Below are positions 35,983-48,636 of a DNA stretch of 64,000 nt, piece by piece. The position numbers were made by a program, and so were the translations under genes. The DNA is taken from NCBI GenBank assembly GCA_018292915.2, contig JACVVK020000227.1, forward strand, positions 396,001 to 460,000. Reading direction: 5' to 3'. This stretch comes from Batillaria attramentaria. Its lineage: Eukaryota; Mollusca; Gastropoda; Batillariidae. How positions within the stretch are numbered: the first letter of the stretch is position 1; each line of letters opens with the position of its first letter. The notes beneath the pieces are model-generated. The model ran no database searches, was not told the origin of the DNA, and saw only the letters and a program-made list of their open reading frames with translations.

Positions 35983-36791
35983 GGCCAGGGATGATTCATT
36001 TTCAAAATCATTTCTGCGCCAGAGTGGGCAATTTTCATGACAAATGTCCTACATATATAATTATGTCCGTATTTTGCTCACATATAAAGCCGAACGTTAG
36101 TGGGGGTGAAAATGTCACTTTTTAAGCTCTGATTTCATTGTGTATGTTGATTAAATAATTTAACCTAACTAATTCTGTCTCTCATTAATTGTGTCGCAAT
36201 ATTACCCACGCATCTGTCAAAGCGCCTTTACTCTATCTTGATGATTAATACAGCTCTTAATGCGATACAGTGTTGTTTACACTTTGCGCGAGCGATCCGA
36301 CATTCAAATTCTACGACTGTTGGTACACTACTGGAGCGCTCAGTGTGGTCGCTGCGTCATCGAGTACACCTCTGCTGGCACAGTGCCAGTATTGCAGACG
36401 CTGTCACTGTGCAGGTGTCTACGTGGTGGTGATGATAGATACACTGAAACAGCTCAGACTTATCTGTGAGCTTCAAAACGGTAGCATTAACCCCTGAAAC
36501 TACACCAACTGCACCCATGCAAGACCTGTCCAGGCAACATAATGAACAACAAGTAAAGTTAGTCAATGTTAAATTTTAAGGCAAGTAAAGGCGTTTGGTT
36601 GAGACTGCAAGTGGTGCATGAGTACAAACACGACAAAACACAAGAACTGCACGTGTTGGCATCACTAAGCAATGCAAAGACGCAATGCAAAGATACAATG
36701 CAAAGATACAGAACATGACAAAACATTGAAAACATGTACCGTGCAGACAAACAGTTTTAGCTCCTGGCCCAAAATACCGCCCGGCTGGAGT
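35983..36791. other. Intergenic DNA, nothing recognised
   Basis: Overlapping ORFs at 36238-36497 have no recognisable domain. A short GCAATGCAAAGA repeat lies at about 36672-36705. Confidence 0.4.
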
Positions 36792-37285
36792 TAGTGACAG
36801 CCAATAACTATACAGTGGTATAGTAGTGGAGTTTGTGACAGCCAATAACTATACAGTGGTATAGTAGTGGAGTTTGTGACAGCCAATAACTATACAGTGG
36901 TATAGTAGTGGAGTTTGTGACAGCCAATAACTATACAGTGGTATAGTAGTGGAGTTTGTGACAGCCAATAACTATACAGTGGTATAGTAGTGGAGTTTGT
37001 GACGGCCAATAACTATACAGTGGTATAACTATACAGTGGTATAGTAGTGGAGTTTGTGACAGCCAATAACTATACAGTGGTATAGTAGTGGAGTTTGTGA
37101 CAGCCAATAACTATACAGTGGTATAGTAGTGGAGTTAGTGACAGCCAATAACTATACAGTGGTATAGTAGTGGAGTTTGTGACAGCCAATAACTATACAG
37201 TGGTATAACTATACAGTGGTATAGTAGTGGAGTTTGTGACAGCCAATAACTATACAGTGGTATAACTATACAGTGGTATAGTAGT
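36792..37285. repeat. 41-bp minisatellite, about 12 copies with partial units
   Basis: The unit contains AGCCAATAACTATACAGTGG plus TATAGTAGTGGAGTTTGTGAC. Three partial units repeat only the TATAACTATACAGTGG half. Confidence 0.95.
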
Positions 37286-37424
37286 TGTGTCAGTCGCAAT
37301 GGTTTATCACCGGCCGATCAAAACTGCTCTGTGTTTTGTTTCCTCTGTGGGTGTTGGACACTTCGTCTACATCAAAATACACGTGTACCGACAAGCTGGG
37401 GGTGAACGGTGGTTTAATATACAT

Positions 37425-37710
37425 GTACCGCTTCGCTACTGATCGGCCGTCACCGTTATCACGGCGATGAAGCGTAGATTCTAGCCCAGGTGGAGCTTGT
37501 GATATGTGATACTCGTTTTTCCTGGCTACCAGGCTGCTCATCGGGGGTTTCTCTCCGGGTTATCCGGCTTCCCTCCCCGCAGAAAAATTGAAAAATAGGA
37601 TAGGTATTGGGTGCCGCTGTACCGCGGCGACGCGCTTCCCCCCGATGGAAGCCGCACGAATTTCCCGAAAGGAATAATGGAGTAGTAAAAAATAAAAATA
37701 AAAAAGTTGA
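37425..37710 (+). mobile_element. SINE family B, copy 1
   Basis: It matches the copy at 59063-59365: a B-box-like GATTCTAGCCC, then GGTGGAGCTTGTGATATGTG. The core TCTCCGGGTTATCCGGCTTC, TAGGTATTGGGTGCCGCTGT, and an A-rich end follow. The A-box part is degraded here. Confidence 0.8.
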
Positions 37711-38279
37711 CGTTTTTTGTTGAGAAATGAGAAGAGGCCAACCTTAAATTTCTTGGTTGTGTCTGAGGCGATTAATATGCATACCGTGTTTTGCTCCACC
37801 GTTGGTATTGCTTCGCGTCCCATGTACACTGTTAGGGCGAGTTGATTGTGCCAGCAGTACAGTATACTGGTACGACCAGTCACCTTATCTGTCACACGGA
37901 GAATGGTTACAGCATGCACCAGTTGATGTCCTGCCCTGTGCATGTTCGGACGACACAATAAAATACAAAAATATATCTGTGTGTGTGAATTTCATTCAGT
38001 TTCATGACTAGCCCGACAACAGTCTTTCTAATTTTGGTGGCCGCGGGGCGGTTTGGGGGATTTCCCTACAAAACCCGGTGGGTGTGCCAAGTACATTTAT
38101 CTCCCCGCTGAAATCTGCACGTTGTGAGTTATTTAGTGTGAGTAGCTGCAAGTTTACGGACATGTCTAGACCGACCCTAAACCTACTACATGTATATATA
38201 TTGTGCGCTGTCATCCATACCTAAAGCTAGCCTACAGCGGGAGCTTTTTTTTTTTTTTTAATCATTTATAGAGAAGCGT

Positions 38280-38285
<6 letters not shown>
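37711..38285. other. Intergenic DNA, nothing recognised
   Basis: No gene was recognised. A poly-T tract lies at 38247-38260. Confidence 0.4.
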
Positions 38286-38374
<89 letters not shown>

Positions 38375-38382
38375 TGTGTGTG
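38286..38382. repeat. (TG)n then (TGCG)n microsatellite
   Basis: (TG)n changes to (GCGT)n, about 14 units, then back to TG. Confidence 0.95.
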
Positions 38383-38817
38383 TTATTACATTTTGAAAAC
38401 CAAGAACTGTAATCGTCATCATCAACCCCCCCCTCCTCCCTGTCCCCTCAAACAGCAAGAGTTACATGTGGGTTTTCACCAGTTCGTGCGTAGCTTGCGC
38501 TATTCAAACGTTTGTTTTCCCAGCTGAGGTATCGTTTTTAGAGAGATTAAATCACGCTGGCAATAAACATATTTTTTTCTAACCGGGTTCTTGGAAGTCT
38601 CCCGCACGGAGAGCTGCATAAAAAGTACAGCAACGCAAAGAGTGCTGGCCCTGTTTTTATGACGGGCTTCAAACACAGCTTATTACTCGGCATAGCTCTC
38701 CCAGTAGAACTCAGTTAAACAACCATGGCGACGATGTCAGAGATATGTGAGTTTATTTCTGAACTAAATACACATGGATAAAAAACAACAACAACAACAT
38801 CGTTATGAACAATAAGG
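38383..38817. other. Intergenic DNA, nothing recognised
   Basis: No conserved ORF or known repeat was recognised. Confidence 0.4.
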
Positions 38818-38982
38818 GGTGGGTGGCGGCGGGTGGGGGTTTAACGTCCTTTCCCACCACCTATGAGTGATATGAAAGACGGGGCAACGAGAAAAAGCCA
38901 GCACAAATATTTGGCCCGAGCCGGGATTCGAACTCACGACCTGAGTATTGAAAGTGCAACGCTCTACCATTCGGCTGATTAT
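38818..38982 (-). mobile_element. SINE family A, reverse full-length-like copy
   Basis: The tail (TTAACGTCCTTTCCCACCAC), AAATATTTGGCCC, reverse B box (GGGATTCGAACTCACGACC) and reverse A box (CAACGCTCTACCATTCGGC) are all present. (CAAA)n follows the head. Confidence 0.85.
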
Positions 38983-39450
38983 GAACAACAAACAAACAAA
39001 CAAACAAACACTACAGCAGCGTTCACTGTCAATATTTCAGTGTCTAATTTCAAGTTGACTGGCCCTGTTATCCCCGGAGACAAGTTTGTGGATTAAGTGT
39101 AAACGCGTCACTAAAAAGAGCGATCTTGTAACACGCATCGTTAAGAACAGCGTGTGTCGAATTGTTCACCTGACGTGAGTGAGGTAACACAAGGGCATGG
39201 CGGAGCTGAGAGTTGTTAACGAGAAGGAGATTGCTGCTCCCGGATGTCTCACCTGGGGCCGGATTAAGGGGCGAGAGAGCCGGATTAAGGGGCGAGAGAG
39301 CGCGCGCGTCATGTTTTAACATTCACTCAGCACAGTTTCCCCACTCGTGCACAAATGATGTTTTCCATGTCACCGAGCGCAGCCCAGTTTTCCTGGAACG
39401 ATTAACATGTCACGACTGAGAGTGAGAGACGTCGCATCGTACCTGCCTGT

Positions 39451-40262
39451 GTTTTCAAGAGGCGGGTCAACATGTCCCTGTCCGACTGACCGAGTAAACA
39501 CGTCATGGTTAACTACTTTAACCGCGGGCAGAGGGGGAGAAGGGGAGGGATGATGATGATGATGTGGGGGGGGGGGGGGGGGGGGGAGGGGGGAAGGGAC
39601 GGGGGGCATCTTTGTCAAGCTGGTGATTCGGACCCCAGACACTTCTGGTTCACTATTGAATATCTTAACCACGAAGCCAACCACCATGTACGGTTTCATG
39701 AAATTAGAGCATGGTCACAATATAACTCAGGTACTAAGTGCAGCAGGCAGGGTGGGTGTTTGTCCACTTAGTTTCTGGGGCAGTCTGGTTGTGCAATGAC
39801 TGAAAACAATAGCGTGTACAGGACAGGAGGAAACCGATGAAGTCACGGTGTGTGTGTGTGTGTGTGTGTTTTCAAGAGGCGGGTCAACATGTCCCTGTCC
39901 GACTGACCGAGTAAACACGTCATGGTTAACTACTTTAACCGCGGGCAGAGGGGGAGAAGGGGAGGGATGATGATGATGATGTGGGGGGGGGGGGGGGGGG
40001 GGAGGGGGGAAGGGACGGGGGGCATCTTTGTCAAGCTGGTGATTCGGACCCCAGACACTTCTGGTTCACTATTGAATATCTTAACCACGAAGCCAACCAC
40101 CATGTACGGTTTCATGAAATTAGAGCATGGTCACAATATAACTCAGGTACTAAGTGCAGCAGGCAGGGTGGGTGTTTGTCCACTTAGTTTCTGGGGCAGT
40201 CTGGTTGTGCAATGACTGAAAACAATAGCGTGTACAGGACAGGAGGAAACCGATGAAGTCAC

Positions 40263-40284
<22 letters not shown>
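39451..40284. repeat. 417-bp tandem duplication, two nearly identical copies
   Basis: Copies 39451-39867 and 39868-40284 both carry AAGAGGCGGGTCAACATGTC, (GAT)n, a long G tract, and GGTGATTCGGACCCCAGACA. In reverse, the part from GGTCCGAATC to TGGCTTCGTGGTTAAG looks like tRNA B and A boxes, so an old SINE may lie inside. The copies differ mainly in G-tract and (TG)n length. It is a recent duplication or an assembly artefact. Confidence 0.9.
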
Positions 40285-40332
<48 letters not shown>

Positions 40333-40408
40333 GTTGTTGTTGTTGTTGTTGTTTCTTTGCACCATCTATTGCGGAAGTCTGCGATACCGTGGCTGACATC
40401 ACCTCCCC

Positions 40409-40484
<76 letters not shown>

Positions 40485-40485
40485 G

Positions 40486-40532
<47 letters not shown>

Positions 40533-40555
40533 GGCACACACACGCACACACACAC

Positions 40556-40587
<32 letters not shown>

Positions 40588-40612
40588 CGGCACACACACG
40601 CACACACACAAG
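40285..40612. repeat. Long compound (TG)n, (TTG)n and (CA)n microsatellites
   Basis: (TG)n runs to about 40331 with (TTG)n after it. (CA)n at 40411-40612 is broken by several CCGG and CG interruptions that recur at regular intervals. Confidence 0.95.
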
Positions 40613-40867
40613 CGACCCCAAAACTGTGCTGGTTTTTTATTCGTTGTCGCGTCAATGAATTCATCTTTAAGCAGCACTGACGGTAAAAAGCACGTCACGC
40701 CCCCTACAGAACCGAACCAAGGAACCACAAGCATAGGGTCACATGTCACCGATATTTCACCGCCTGCAGTGATATAGTAGACCGCTCCTTTTGACTGGAG
40801 CGAAAACCGATCGACACCTAGTGTCGTCAGTTGAAAGACTTCCACAAAAACCCTCACGTTCACATTT

Positions 40868-40942
40868 CACAGCCGCGAATTAGTCCTTTGTGGCTTGCGC
40901 GGCTTTAAGCCCTAAAAACTCACTCACTCACTCACGTTCACA
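40868..40942 (-). repeat. Short interspersed repeat, reverse copy
   Basis: CACAGCCGCGAATTAGTCC and AAACTCACTCACTCACTCAC are the reverse of the repeat at 5155-5242. Confidence 0.6.
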
Positions 40943-41709
40943 TTTCACAGTCGTGTGGTGAGGGATCGTAATATTACGATAACCGTAACCACAGGAAGAT
41001 ACACCGGAAATACCATTCTCCCTTCCCATTCTCCAACACACAGAGCTTGCGTTTCCTTGATTACAGTGTATTCAAGGTCATGAATATCAAACTCCCTCGG
41101 ACTACAAACCTTCGTCTCGTGTTTGTTGTACAAGAATACCTTTGTTCATGCAGTCTTGCACCACACTGAGTAAGAACCTGTTTACAGTAGACAAGGAAGG
41201 GTGCAGTGACCGTACCGTGAAAGGGGTCGGGTGGGTGGGTGGATGGGTGGGGGAAGGGAGGGGGGTATCGCATTCCGAGCTCTACATACTAAGACAAATT
41301 GGATCGTACATGTCCACTCACAAGTGCAAATGCTTCCAGTGTTGTGTGGCCCGGTAATCTCGTCATAGCCTGTCTGATCAGTTTCGCGATACTGTGAGAA
41401 ACTAGACATACAATATATGCCTTCGTGTGTTCACAACACATCCGATACTCAACATTTTTTAACCACACACTGACCTCCAGACAATTGTGGTATGCAGGGT
41501 TATCTGACCCTGGGCCTAATTAGCGGCAACTCTATCGCGGCTTACTGACAACAACCCAAACGGTTGTAAGTGAGTTGCGTATAGAATGGGTGGGCATGGT
41601 GTACCAGCCGGTAAGTCAACTAACGCTCGGTGATTACACTACATACGACACACTATACAGGTGCAGTGAACGGGTGCAGTCAGTTTCGGGGGAAGCGTCG
41701 CCTGGCTGT
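40943..41709. other. Intergenic DNA, nothing recognised
   Basis: A G-rich stretch lies at about 41225-41265. No gene was recognised. Confidence 0.4.
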
Positions 41710-41912
41710 TTTTAAGTTGTTTCTATATAGAGAAACAACTTTATGAGACGGGGCAGATTTTGCTACGCGCAGCAGCAAGTTTCAGTGATACAATACAAGA
41801 CTGTGACGTTTCTCCACACAATACTTACTTTCACGCACACAGTGACGTAACGAAATCTGCGTCATAGACACCTTACGTGCACACTATGCTGCTGCGTTCT
41901 TTTTGGCGGGAG

Positions 41913-41984
<72 letters not shown>

Positions 41985-42931
41985 ACGGATGTAATGATGA
42001 CTATCTCCTAAACCACCCCGTTGGAGGCCTTTTTACTTTGAGATAAAATGGGAATTCACCTTCTCCAGAGCTACCTTTCACGATTTTTAGCCTGCCGCAT
42101 TTTCAGAAGAGTTATCGCCAATTTTAAAAAATCGGTCATGTTACGAATTTTTTCGAAAAAGTTGTTCAAATTCCTTCATTTTCTAGACTTTGGAAGTTCA
42201 CCCAATCACACTGCCTTGATTCGTGCTACAGCTCTGTAGCTCTGACTGGTTTTGTGTAAAAAAAATATTTCCGAGGTAGGGGTTGTTTGCATATAAGGCC
42301 AAATATCTATGAAAAGACTCTTTCAAATTACTCATCATTCCGGTATTTTTGTCACTTATGCCAACTGCACATATGACATGAACTACTGCACTATTATAGC
42401 TTTAGTATTAAGAATAGCAGAGCTTTTAGATAAACACATTTTTTCACGTTTCTGCGAGAAGCGCTGGTCAAAAAAGTTCCAATTTTGCAATTTCGTAAGT
42501 ACAACCCGAGGCACTTAAGTCCACTTTTCATCAGCTCTCTAGATCTTCCAGATTTTATGTCAAAATTAATTCAGTCACGGAAGTCACAGAAACAACAAGG
42601 AAATCACAAGATATGAAGAAGTATCACCTGACAGACGAGCAGCTTGAGGCTGACGTCAAATGTTTGGTTCACAGACAAAATCTGCAAGTATTGTCACTGC
42701 TTCCGACATTTCATCAGCCCTCTAGATCTTCCAGATTTCATGTGAAAAATAATTCAGTCGGAGAAGTCACAAAGCTAACAGGGAAATCACAAGACATGAA
42801 CAAGCATCCTCAGACGATCTCAGTGCTAGAGGCTGACGTCAAAAGTTTAGTTCACGGAATTGACGTCATCTCTCTCTCTCTGTATGACGACCTGCCTGAG
42901 GCTGACGGCAAATGTTTAGTTCACGGAACTG

Positions 42932-42989
<58 letters not shown>

Positions 42990-43372
42990 GGAGCCAGGGT
43001 GGCCGAATGGTAGAGCGTTGGACTTTCAATGCTTGGGCCGAGAGTTCGAATCCCGGCCGCTGGGGCCAAATATTTGTGCTGGCCTATTTCTCGTTGCCCC
43101 GTCTTTGATATCACCCTTTTGTGGTGGAAAAGGACGTTAAACTCCTAAACACCCATCCACCCACCCTCTATCTCCGCCTCTCTCTCTCTCTCCCCCTTCT
43201 TCCCCCACCCGGCCCCACCCCCAGTCACGTGGCTAACCGGTCGAGGTCGTAGAGGATCTAGTGTCGTTGGTAGAACTTGGAGAGGGGAGAACCGGCAACA
43301 ATAACAACAAAACAGACAAAATAATATGAAGTTTGGAGAAACAACTTTGTAGGACGGGGCCGTTCCTCCTTG
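41710..43372 (+). mobile_element. Palindrome-headed repeat D, copy 2
   Basis: It is collinear with copy 1 (12124-13761). It has the palindrome AAGTTGTTTCTATATAGAGA then AACAACTT, a (TG)n run at 41917-41983, and TGACGTCA-like subrepeats. A (CT)n run and a SINE A copy at the same site follow, then the GGCCGTTCCTCCTTG end. The single open frame across the subrepeats (42613-43140) is not convincing as a gene. Confidence 0.8.
42990..43164 (+). mobile_element. SINE family A inside repeat D copy 2
   Basis: Nearly identical to the copy at 13385-13558, with the same A box, B box and tail. It follows a longer (CT)n run. Confidence 0.85.
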
Positions 43373-43412
43373 TTTTTTTGTTTTTTTGGGGTTTTTTTTT
43401 TTTTTTTTTTTG

Positions 43413-43570
43413 TCTGCAATAGACGACTCCACTCGACAGGGAAGATCTGCAATAGACGACTCCACTCGACAGGGAGGATCTGCGATAGACGACTCCACTC
43501 GACAGGGAGGATCTGCGATAGACGACTCCACTCGACAGGGAGGATCTGCAATAGACGACTCCACTCGGCA
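43413..43570. repeat. 33-bp minisatellite, about 5 copies
   Basis: The unit contains GCAATAGACGACTCCACTCG plus ACAGGGAGGATCT. It follows a poly-T tract and has ORFs in several frames because 33 is divisible by three. Confidence 0.9.
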
Positions 43571-44299
43571 AGCCCCGTCCCTTTACTCTAGCGGGTATTG
43601 GCAAAACACAGTACGTCCATGGCGTCGTCTTATTGAAAACGGGGAGAATTCAAGATGAAAGGATTGACGTAATCAGTGGTCTTTTGTTTCTCAAGTGACG
43701 TCAGTGGACTGACTGCTTTCTTCCCATGTTTCAGTCATCAGTCAAACTACACGTGCTTCCACTACACATCACATCACTACCATCACAAAGAACGCTGTTT
43801 TCCCGTTGCTATGCTGCTTCAAAAGTTTCCACGGCGATTGCTCTCATTTAAAGCCGTTATTAAAAAAAAATATATAAAAAAAAACTTGGCAAACATGAGC
43901 ATATACACATGTTTAGATTGCAGTAACGTCAGTACGTATTGGTACAAATTGGTTTGTGGGTGGTAATCGTTGTGACCGACAACTGAAAATCCAAAGCGTT
44001 TTTCTGGTGCTATGGCCTTTTGAATTTGGAAATAAAAACTCTGTGCTATGGCGTGAGACCCGCTGATTGGCGGTGCAATGATTTGAAGCTGTGTGGCACT
44101 GGAAAAACTCCCATCCGTTTTGCTTCAACACCGGCCTAAGTGCAGCTGGACACGAAGTTACCTTTCTCCATACTGGCGATACCTTGCTTAAAGCGTGCCG
44201 CAAAAGATTCATGACTTGAAAAAAAATGGTTGTTAAGACAGGGGTGGGAGGGGGAAGGAGCAGAAATATCCGTTTCCTGCTGCCAGCCTGCCACATGTC
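43571..44299. other. Intergenic DNA, nothing recognised
   Basis: No gene was recognised. Confidence 0.4.
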
Positions 44300-44556
44300 A
44301 CAGTGTGATTCCTTCATTCATTGTGATGAGTGGATCTAACCTCGTAAAGCCTTCGTATAACCAAGTTAGTAAGGCCAGTATAGAACAGTGTGATTCCTCC
44401 ATTCATTGTAATGAGTGGATCTAACCTCGTAAAGCCTTCATATAACCAAGTTAGTAAGGCCAGTATAGAACAGTGTGATTCCTCCATTCATTGTAATGAG
44501 TGGATCTAACCTCGTAAAGCCTTCATATAACCAAGTTAGTAAGGCCAGTATAGAAC
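44300..44556. repeat. 85-bp tandem repeat, 3 copies
   Basis: The unit contains ACAGTGTGATTCCTCCATTC and AACCAAGTTAGTAAGGCCAG. Confidence 0.9.
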
Positions 44557-44595
44557 AGTGGTGACCAACTACTCAAATTATGTAGACTTATCAGG

Positions 44596-44823
44596 GTTTT
44601 TTATGTTGTTTCCATAGTAACGAAACAACATCATAGGACGGGCTAAATTTTCCACGTTCATTGGCAAGTCTCAGTGGTACAAACGCACGTCACTGCCGAT
44701 CTCCCGCAGAAACAATGTTCAAAGTGTAACTCTGACCATGACGTAGGAAAACTTACGTCATCGACGATGACGCGTAAGGTGCACCAGAACGCACTCCGTC
44801 ACACAATCTCAGTACTTAGTCTC

Positions 44824-44885
<62 letters not shown>
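44596..44885 (+). mobile_element. Diverged relative of repeat D (head only)
   Basis: It starts with a palindrome, ATGTTGTTTCCATAGTAACG then AAACAACAT. CATAGGACGGGCTAAATTTT and a GTCTCAGTGGTACAAA block follow, as in repeat D. It ends in (CA)n at 44826-44885, the position where D has (TG)n. Confidence 0.6.
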
Positions 44886-44888
<3 letters not shown>

Positions 44889-45389
44889 CGACGCAAACCC
44901 GCATTTACAAAGTGTGCACCTGAAACATCCATTAATTTCCTTGATCAATTCAAATTGCCCCAAACCCTCATTTTGACATTGTGCGGACATTCATACTACT
45001 GCCGTTCTCAGTCTAACGCGGCTTGAAGCAAACACTTGATTATCATTTATTTTTTCATATTTTCACATTACATTCTCTCTAGACCTAGCCACCAGCCACG
45101 TGTCATTGTTTTATTTTACTGATTTTAATTACATTAATTCTGTCGTATTCTATTTATCCTTGTATTTCCCCCGAATCAACAGACGAACTTGTCGTTCAAG
45201 CCACAGTACCGTAGATTTGAGTTGATTTGGTTTGCAACATCACCACCCCCACCCCTCCATCCTCTATATCTACACTACATCATTTGAACAGCCTGAACGA
45301 TCGTAAATGACGTCGACAGAGTTTTAAAACATCCGACCCCGACTTTCCCTTTTCCTGAGCCTGTAAGTTTTAGCATTCTTCACACTCGC
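44886..45389. other. Intergenic DNA, nothing recognised
   Basis: No gene was recognised. Confidence 0.4.
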
Positions 45390-45556
45390 TCCCGGGATGG
45401 TCGAATGGTAGAGCGTTGGACTTCTAATGCTCGGGTCGTGAGTTCGATCCCGGCTGGGGCCAAATATTTGCACTGGCTTTTTCATCGTAGCCCCGTCTTT
45501 GATATCACCCTATGTGGTGGAAAAGGACGTTAAACCCCCAAATACCCACCCACCCT
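45390..45556 (+). mobile_element. SINE family A, good copy
   Basis: GGTCGAATGGTAGAGCGTTG, the B box GAGTTCGATCCCGGC, GGGGCCAAATATTTG, GTGGTGGAAAAGGACGTTAA and the CCACC-rich end are present. Confidence 0.85.
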
Positions 45557-46152
45557 CCCTCGACACTCGCTCCATTTATCACCAACGACAATGTTGTCTC
45601 ACGCATGCACGAACACAACACGTAACGGCCATCAAATCAGCAGATCAGTGAACGCCACCTGTACACGGGCCGGCTAACCACACAGGCAGACGGATCTCAA
45701 ATAACAAACACACACAGACACAGTACCACAAGGCCACAGAAATGTAGAGTTCGTTGCAAGTAGTGAATTTCATGACGTCAGCGACGCGCTAGAATTGTTT
45801 GTGAATGGGATTCCGATGTATAGAAACACGCCTCGCCTCTTAATGAAAACAGGAAAACGTGACACGGATGTCAAGATTGGTCAGGCGGGTTTGTTTGCTG
45901 TGTGAGTGTGTTGAGGTGTTGTTAATTTTAGTTCAAGGAGTGGTAGCCTATTCTTAGTGAAACACAAATGTTTTGCGTGTGCCCATACAGTCTAGGTCTT
46001 AAGTCGACAAATCACGGGCTCTTTGGTCTGGCATAGCACGGGGCAGGGGCAGTACCCATTCTACCTCAGGGCTGAGGTAGACTTTTCGGGATAAATCCAT
46101 AAACACACACACACAACCACGGACACACGCACGGACATACACTCACACGGAC

Positions 46153-46207
<55 letters not shown>

Positions 46208-46649
46208 ACACACACACATAAAAGAATAAAAAAGCAACATGACGTATATTGTATTTTCAGTCATCGTTAACGCATATATAGTTCATTTCAGCAGCATAAT
46301 AAATAAATAAATAAATAAATAAATGACTATATATGAATGACTATAAATAAATGACTATATTGCATTACTTCCCGTCGCTTGTGGCGACTGGCCCGGCTTG
46401 CTGGTAAACCTTTGTAAAAGGAATTAGTGATAGGAGCGGCCGGAGACACGCTCCACGGAGCAAAACGTCACATTATGATAAAAAGAAAAATCGTACATGT
46501 TGAGGCATTTTGGAGTTTATAGCAACATAGCAATTATTGGAGAGAAAAAAAAAAAAATAAACAGGGGGCCAGATATTCTCCTCCCGTCGACATTTTCAAT
46601 GGACGGTTCTGACCCCGCTCTCCTCTCCTCCGCTCACCCCCCCCCCCCC

Positions 46650-46726
<77 letters not shown>

Positions 46727-46729
46727 CAC

Positions 46730-46782
<53 letters not shown>

Positions 46783-47222
46783 CCGATACCCCCACCCCCT
46801 TCCCCCGTTCGTATATTATTGCATTTCCTGAGACAGCAATAATCGTCAGATGACACGCAATCATGAAACTCGTTCAGTTGAAATTCTTTTTCTTCTTCCT
46901 CTTCCGGCCTTTTGTCAAGCGTGTGAACTGGTTACCCGTGGCTTCTCACACTGAATGTAGAATGTCAGGGCCAGAGAATCACTCCCACCCCACTTCCACT
47001 CTCGTAAAAACCCAAGCTACTAAAATTCCACGGACACAAATAGCCTGAACCACATCGACTCTGGCAACTAAAATATATTCAACATCAACCAAACACCTGA
47101 CAATACAACAGACAGGGGTCTACAGTGGAAACAGGATCCGTTTCCTCAATACAGTACAAGTGCACTGCAACTTCTCTCTCTCTCTCTCTCTCTCGGTAAG
47201 GTTTGAGCGATAAGGATGCCTG
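45557..47222. other. Intergenic DNA with microsatellites
   Basis: (CA)n lies at about 46155-46216, (AAAT)n at 46296-46325, long (CA)n with one ACAAC break at 46651-46780, and (CT)n at 47173-47194. A SINE A tail fragment in reverse follows at 47228-47279. No gene was recognised. Confidence 0.45.
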
Positions 47223-47283
47223 CCACAGTGTGGGTGGGTGGGTGTTTGGGGGTTTAACGTCCTTTTCCACCACATAGCTGCCA

Positions 47284-47330
<47 letters not shown>

Positions 47331-47437
47331 CTTGTGTGTGTGATCGTATCGTAGTGTGCGCGCGTGCGTCTAAGTGTGCGCGTGCCTGAGTTTGAAGGTG
47401 TTTGAATGTGCGTGTGTGTGTGTGAGTGTGCGTGTGA

Positions 47438-47468
<31 letters not shown>

Positions 47469-47616
47469 AGTGTGCGTGTGTGTGTGTGAGTGTGCGTGTG
47501 AGTGTGCGTGTGAGTGTGCGTGTGAATGTGCGTGTGTGTGTGTGAGTGTGCGTGTGAGTGTGCGTGCATGCGTGTCCAAGTGTGCGTGGGTGCATGTGTG
47601 TATGTCACGCGCGCGC

Positions 47617-47687
<71 letters not shown>

Positions 47688-47690
47688 GGC
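47284..47690. repeat. Long compound TG/GAGTGTGCG microsatellite
   Basis: (TG)n with GTGAGTGTGCGTGTGAGTG higher-order units and (GC)n interruptions, about 400 bp. Confidence 0.95.
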
Positions 47691-47822
47691 TTACACCTGT
47701 GTGTCTATAAGAAAGCAGCCTTACGGAGATAACCATCCTCCCCCTGACCTGTACCATGTTTCAGGTCTCTACTGTAACACTGACACCCTCGTCACTCCAC
47801 AACTCACACAGTGTCGCCGTCC

Positions 47823-47973
47823 TTAGCTAATGAAGACACTGATGTCCTCCACACTGAACGTGCCCGTGTCCAGGAGACGGTCGACAAGGTTCAGCAGAGA
47901 ACTGTAGTAAGACACACGGGGACAGTTCGGCTCAATCACCTCACGGTAATATGCAAACCACGCCTGCACGAGA

Positions 47974-48044
<71 letters not shown>

Positions 48045-48580
48045 ACTTCATTAGCAAGTATTTAGAGTAGCGAGTGTCGAGTTTGGGTCACACGGAGAGG
48101 ACGTCATTATCCCACCATGTGTGTAGATCATGTCAAGTTAGCCTGATGATCTAGCACTGTCTCAAATACAGTAGAATGAGGTGTGTAGATCATGTGTTGT
48201 CAAGTTAGCCTGATGATCTAGCGCTGTCTCAAATACAACAGAATGAGGTGTGTAGATCATGTGTTGTCTAGTTAGCCTGATGATCTAGCACTGTCTCAAA
48301 CACAATAGAATGAGGTCTGCTGGGTACTGGTCACGTCAAACACGACGATGGCGTGTCATCACATGAACCCACTGAAGGGACAGCGAGTTTGGTCTTGGGT
48401 GTTGTCGGGTGGGTGGGTGTTTGGGAGTTGTCAAGGAAAGTTCTGCGTCTCTTCAGTAAACTGATGTGACGTCACCTCTGAATCGAGAACACTTCTTATA
48501 CACGCAAGGTTGGGGATATCTTCAGTGCAAATTGCTAATGTGTTCGTAATTAGTTCCGTCTGCCAGATGATCGTGCAGAC

Positions 48581-48636
<56 letters not shown>

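Noticed and set aside
40264..40680. Cys/Val or Thr/His repeat ORFs
   Set aside because: Translations of (TG)n and (CA)n; the same applies to all similar ORFs in the window.
42613..43140. 175-codon plus-strand ORF
   Set aside because: It runs through repeat D subrepeats, a CT microsatellite and a SINE; the homologous part of copy 1 (13051-13410) is shorter and interrupted.
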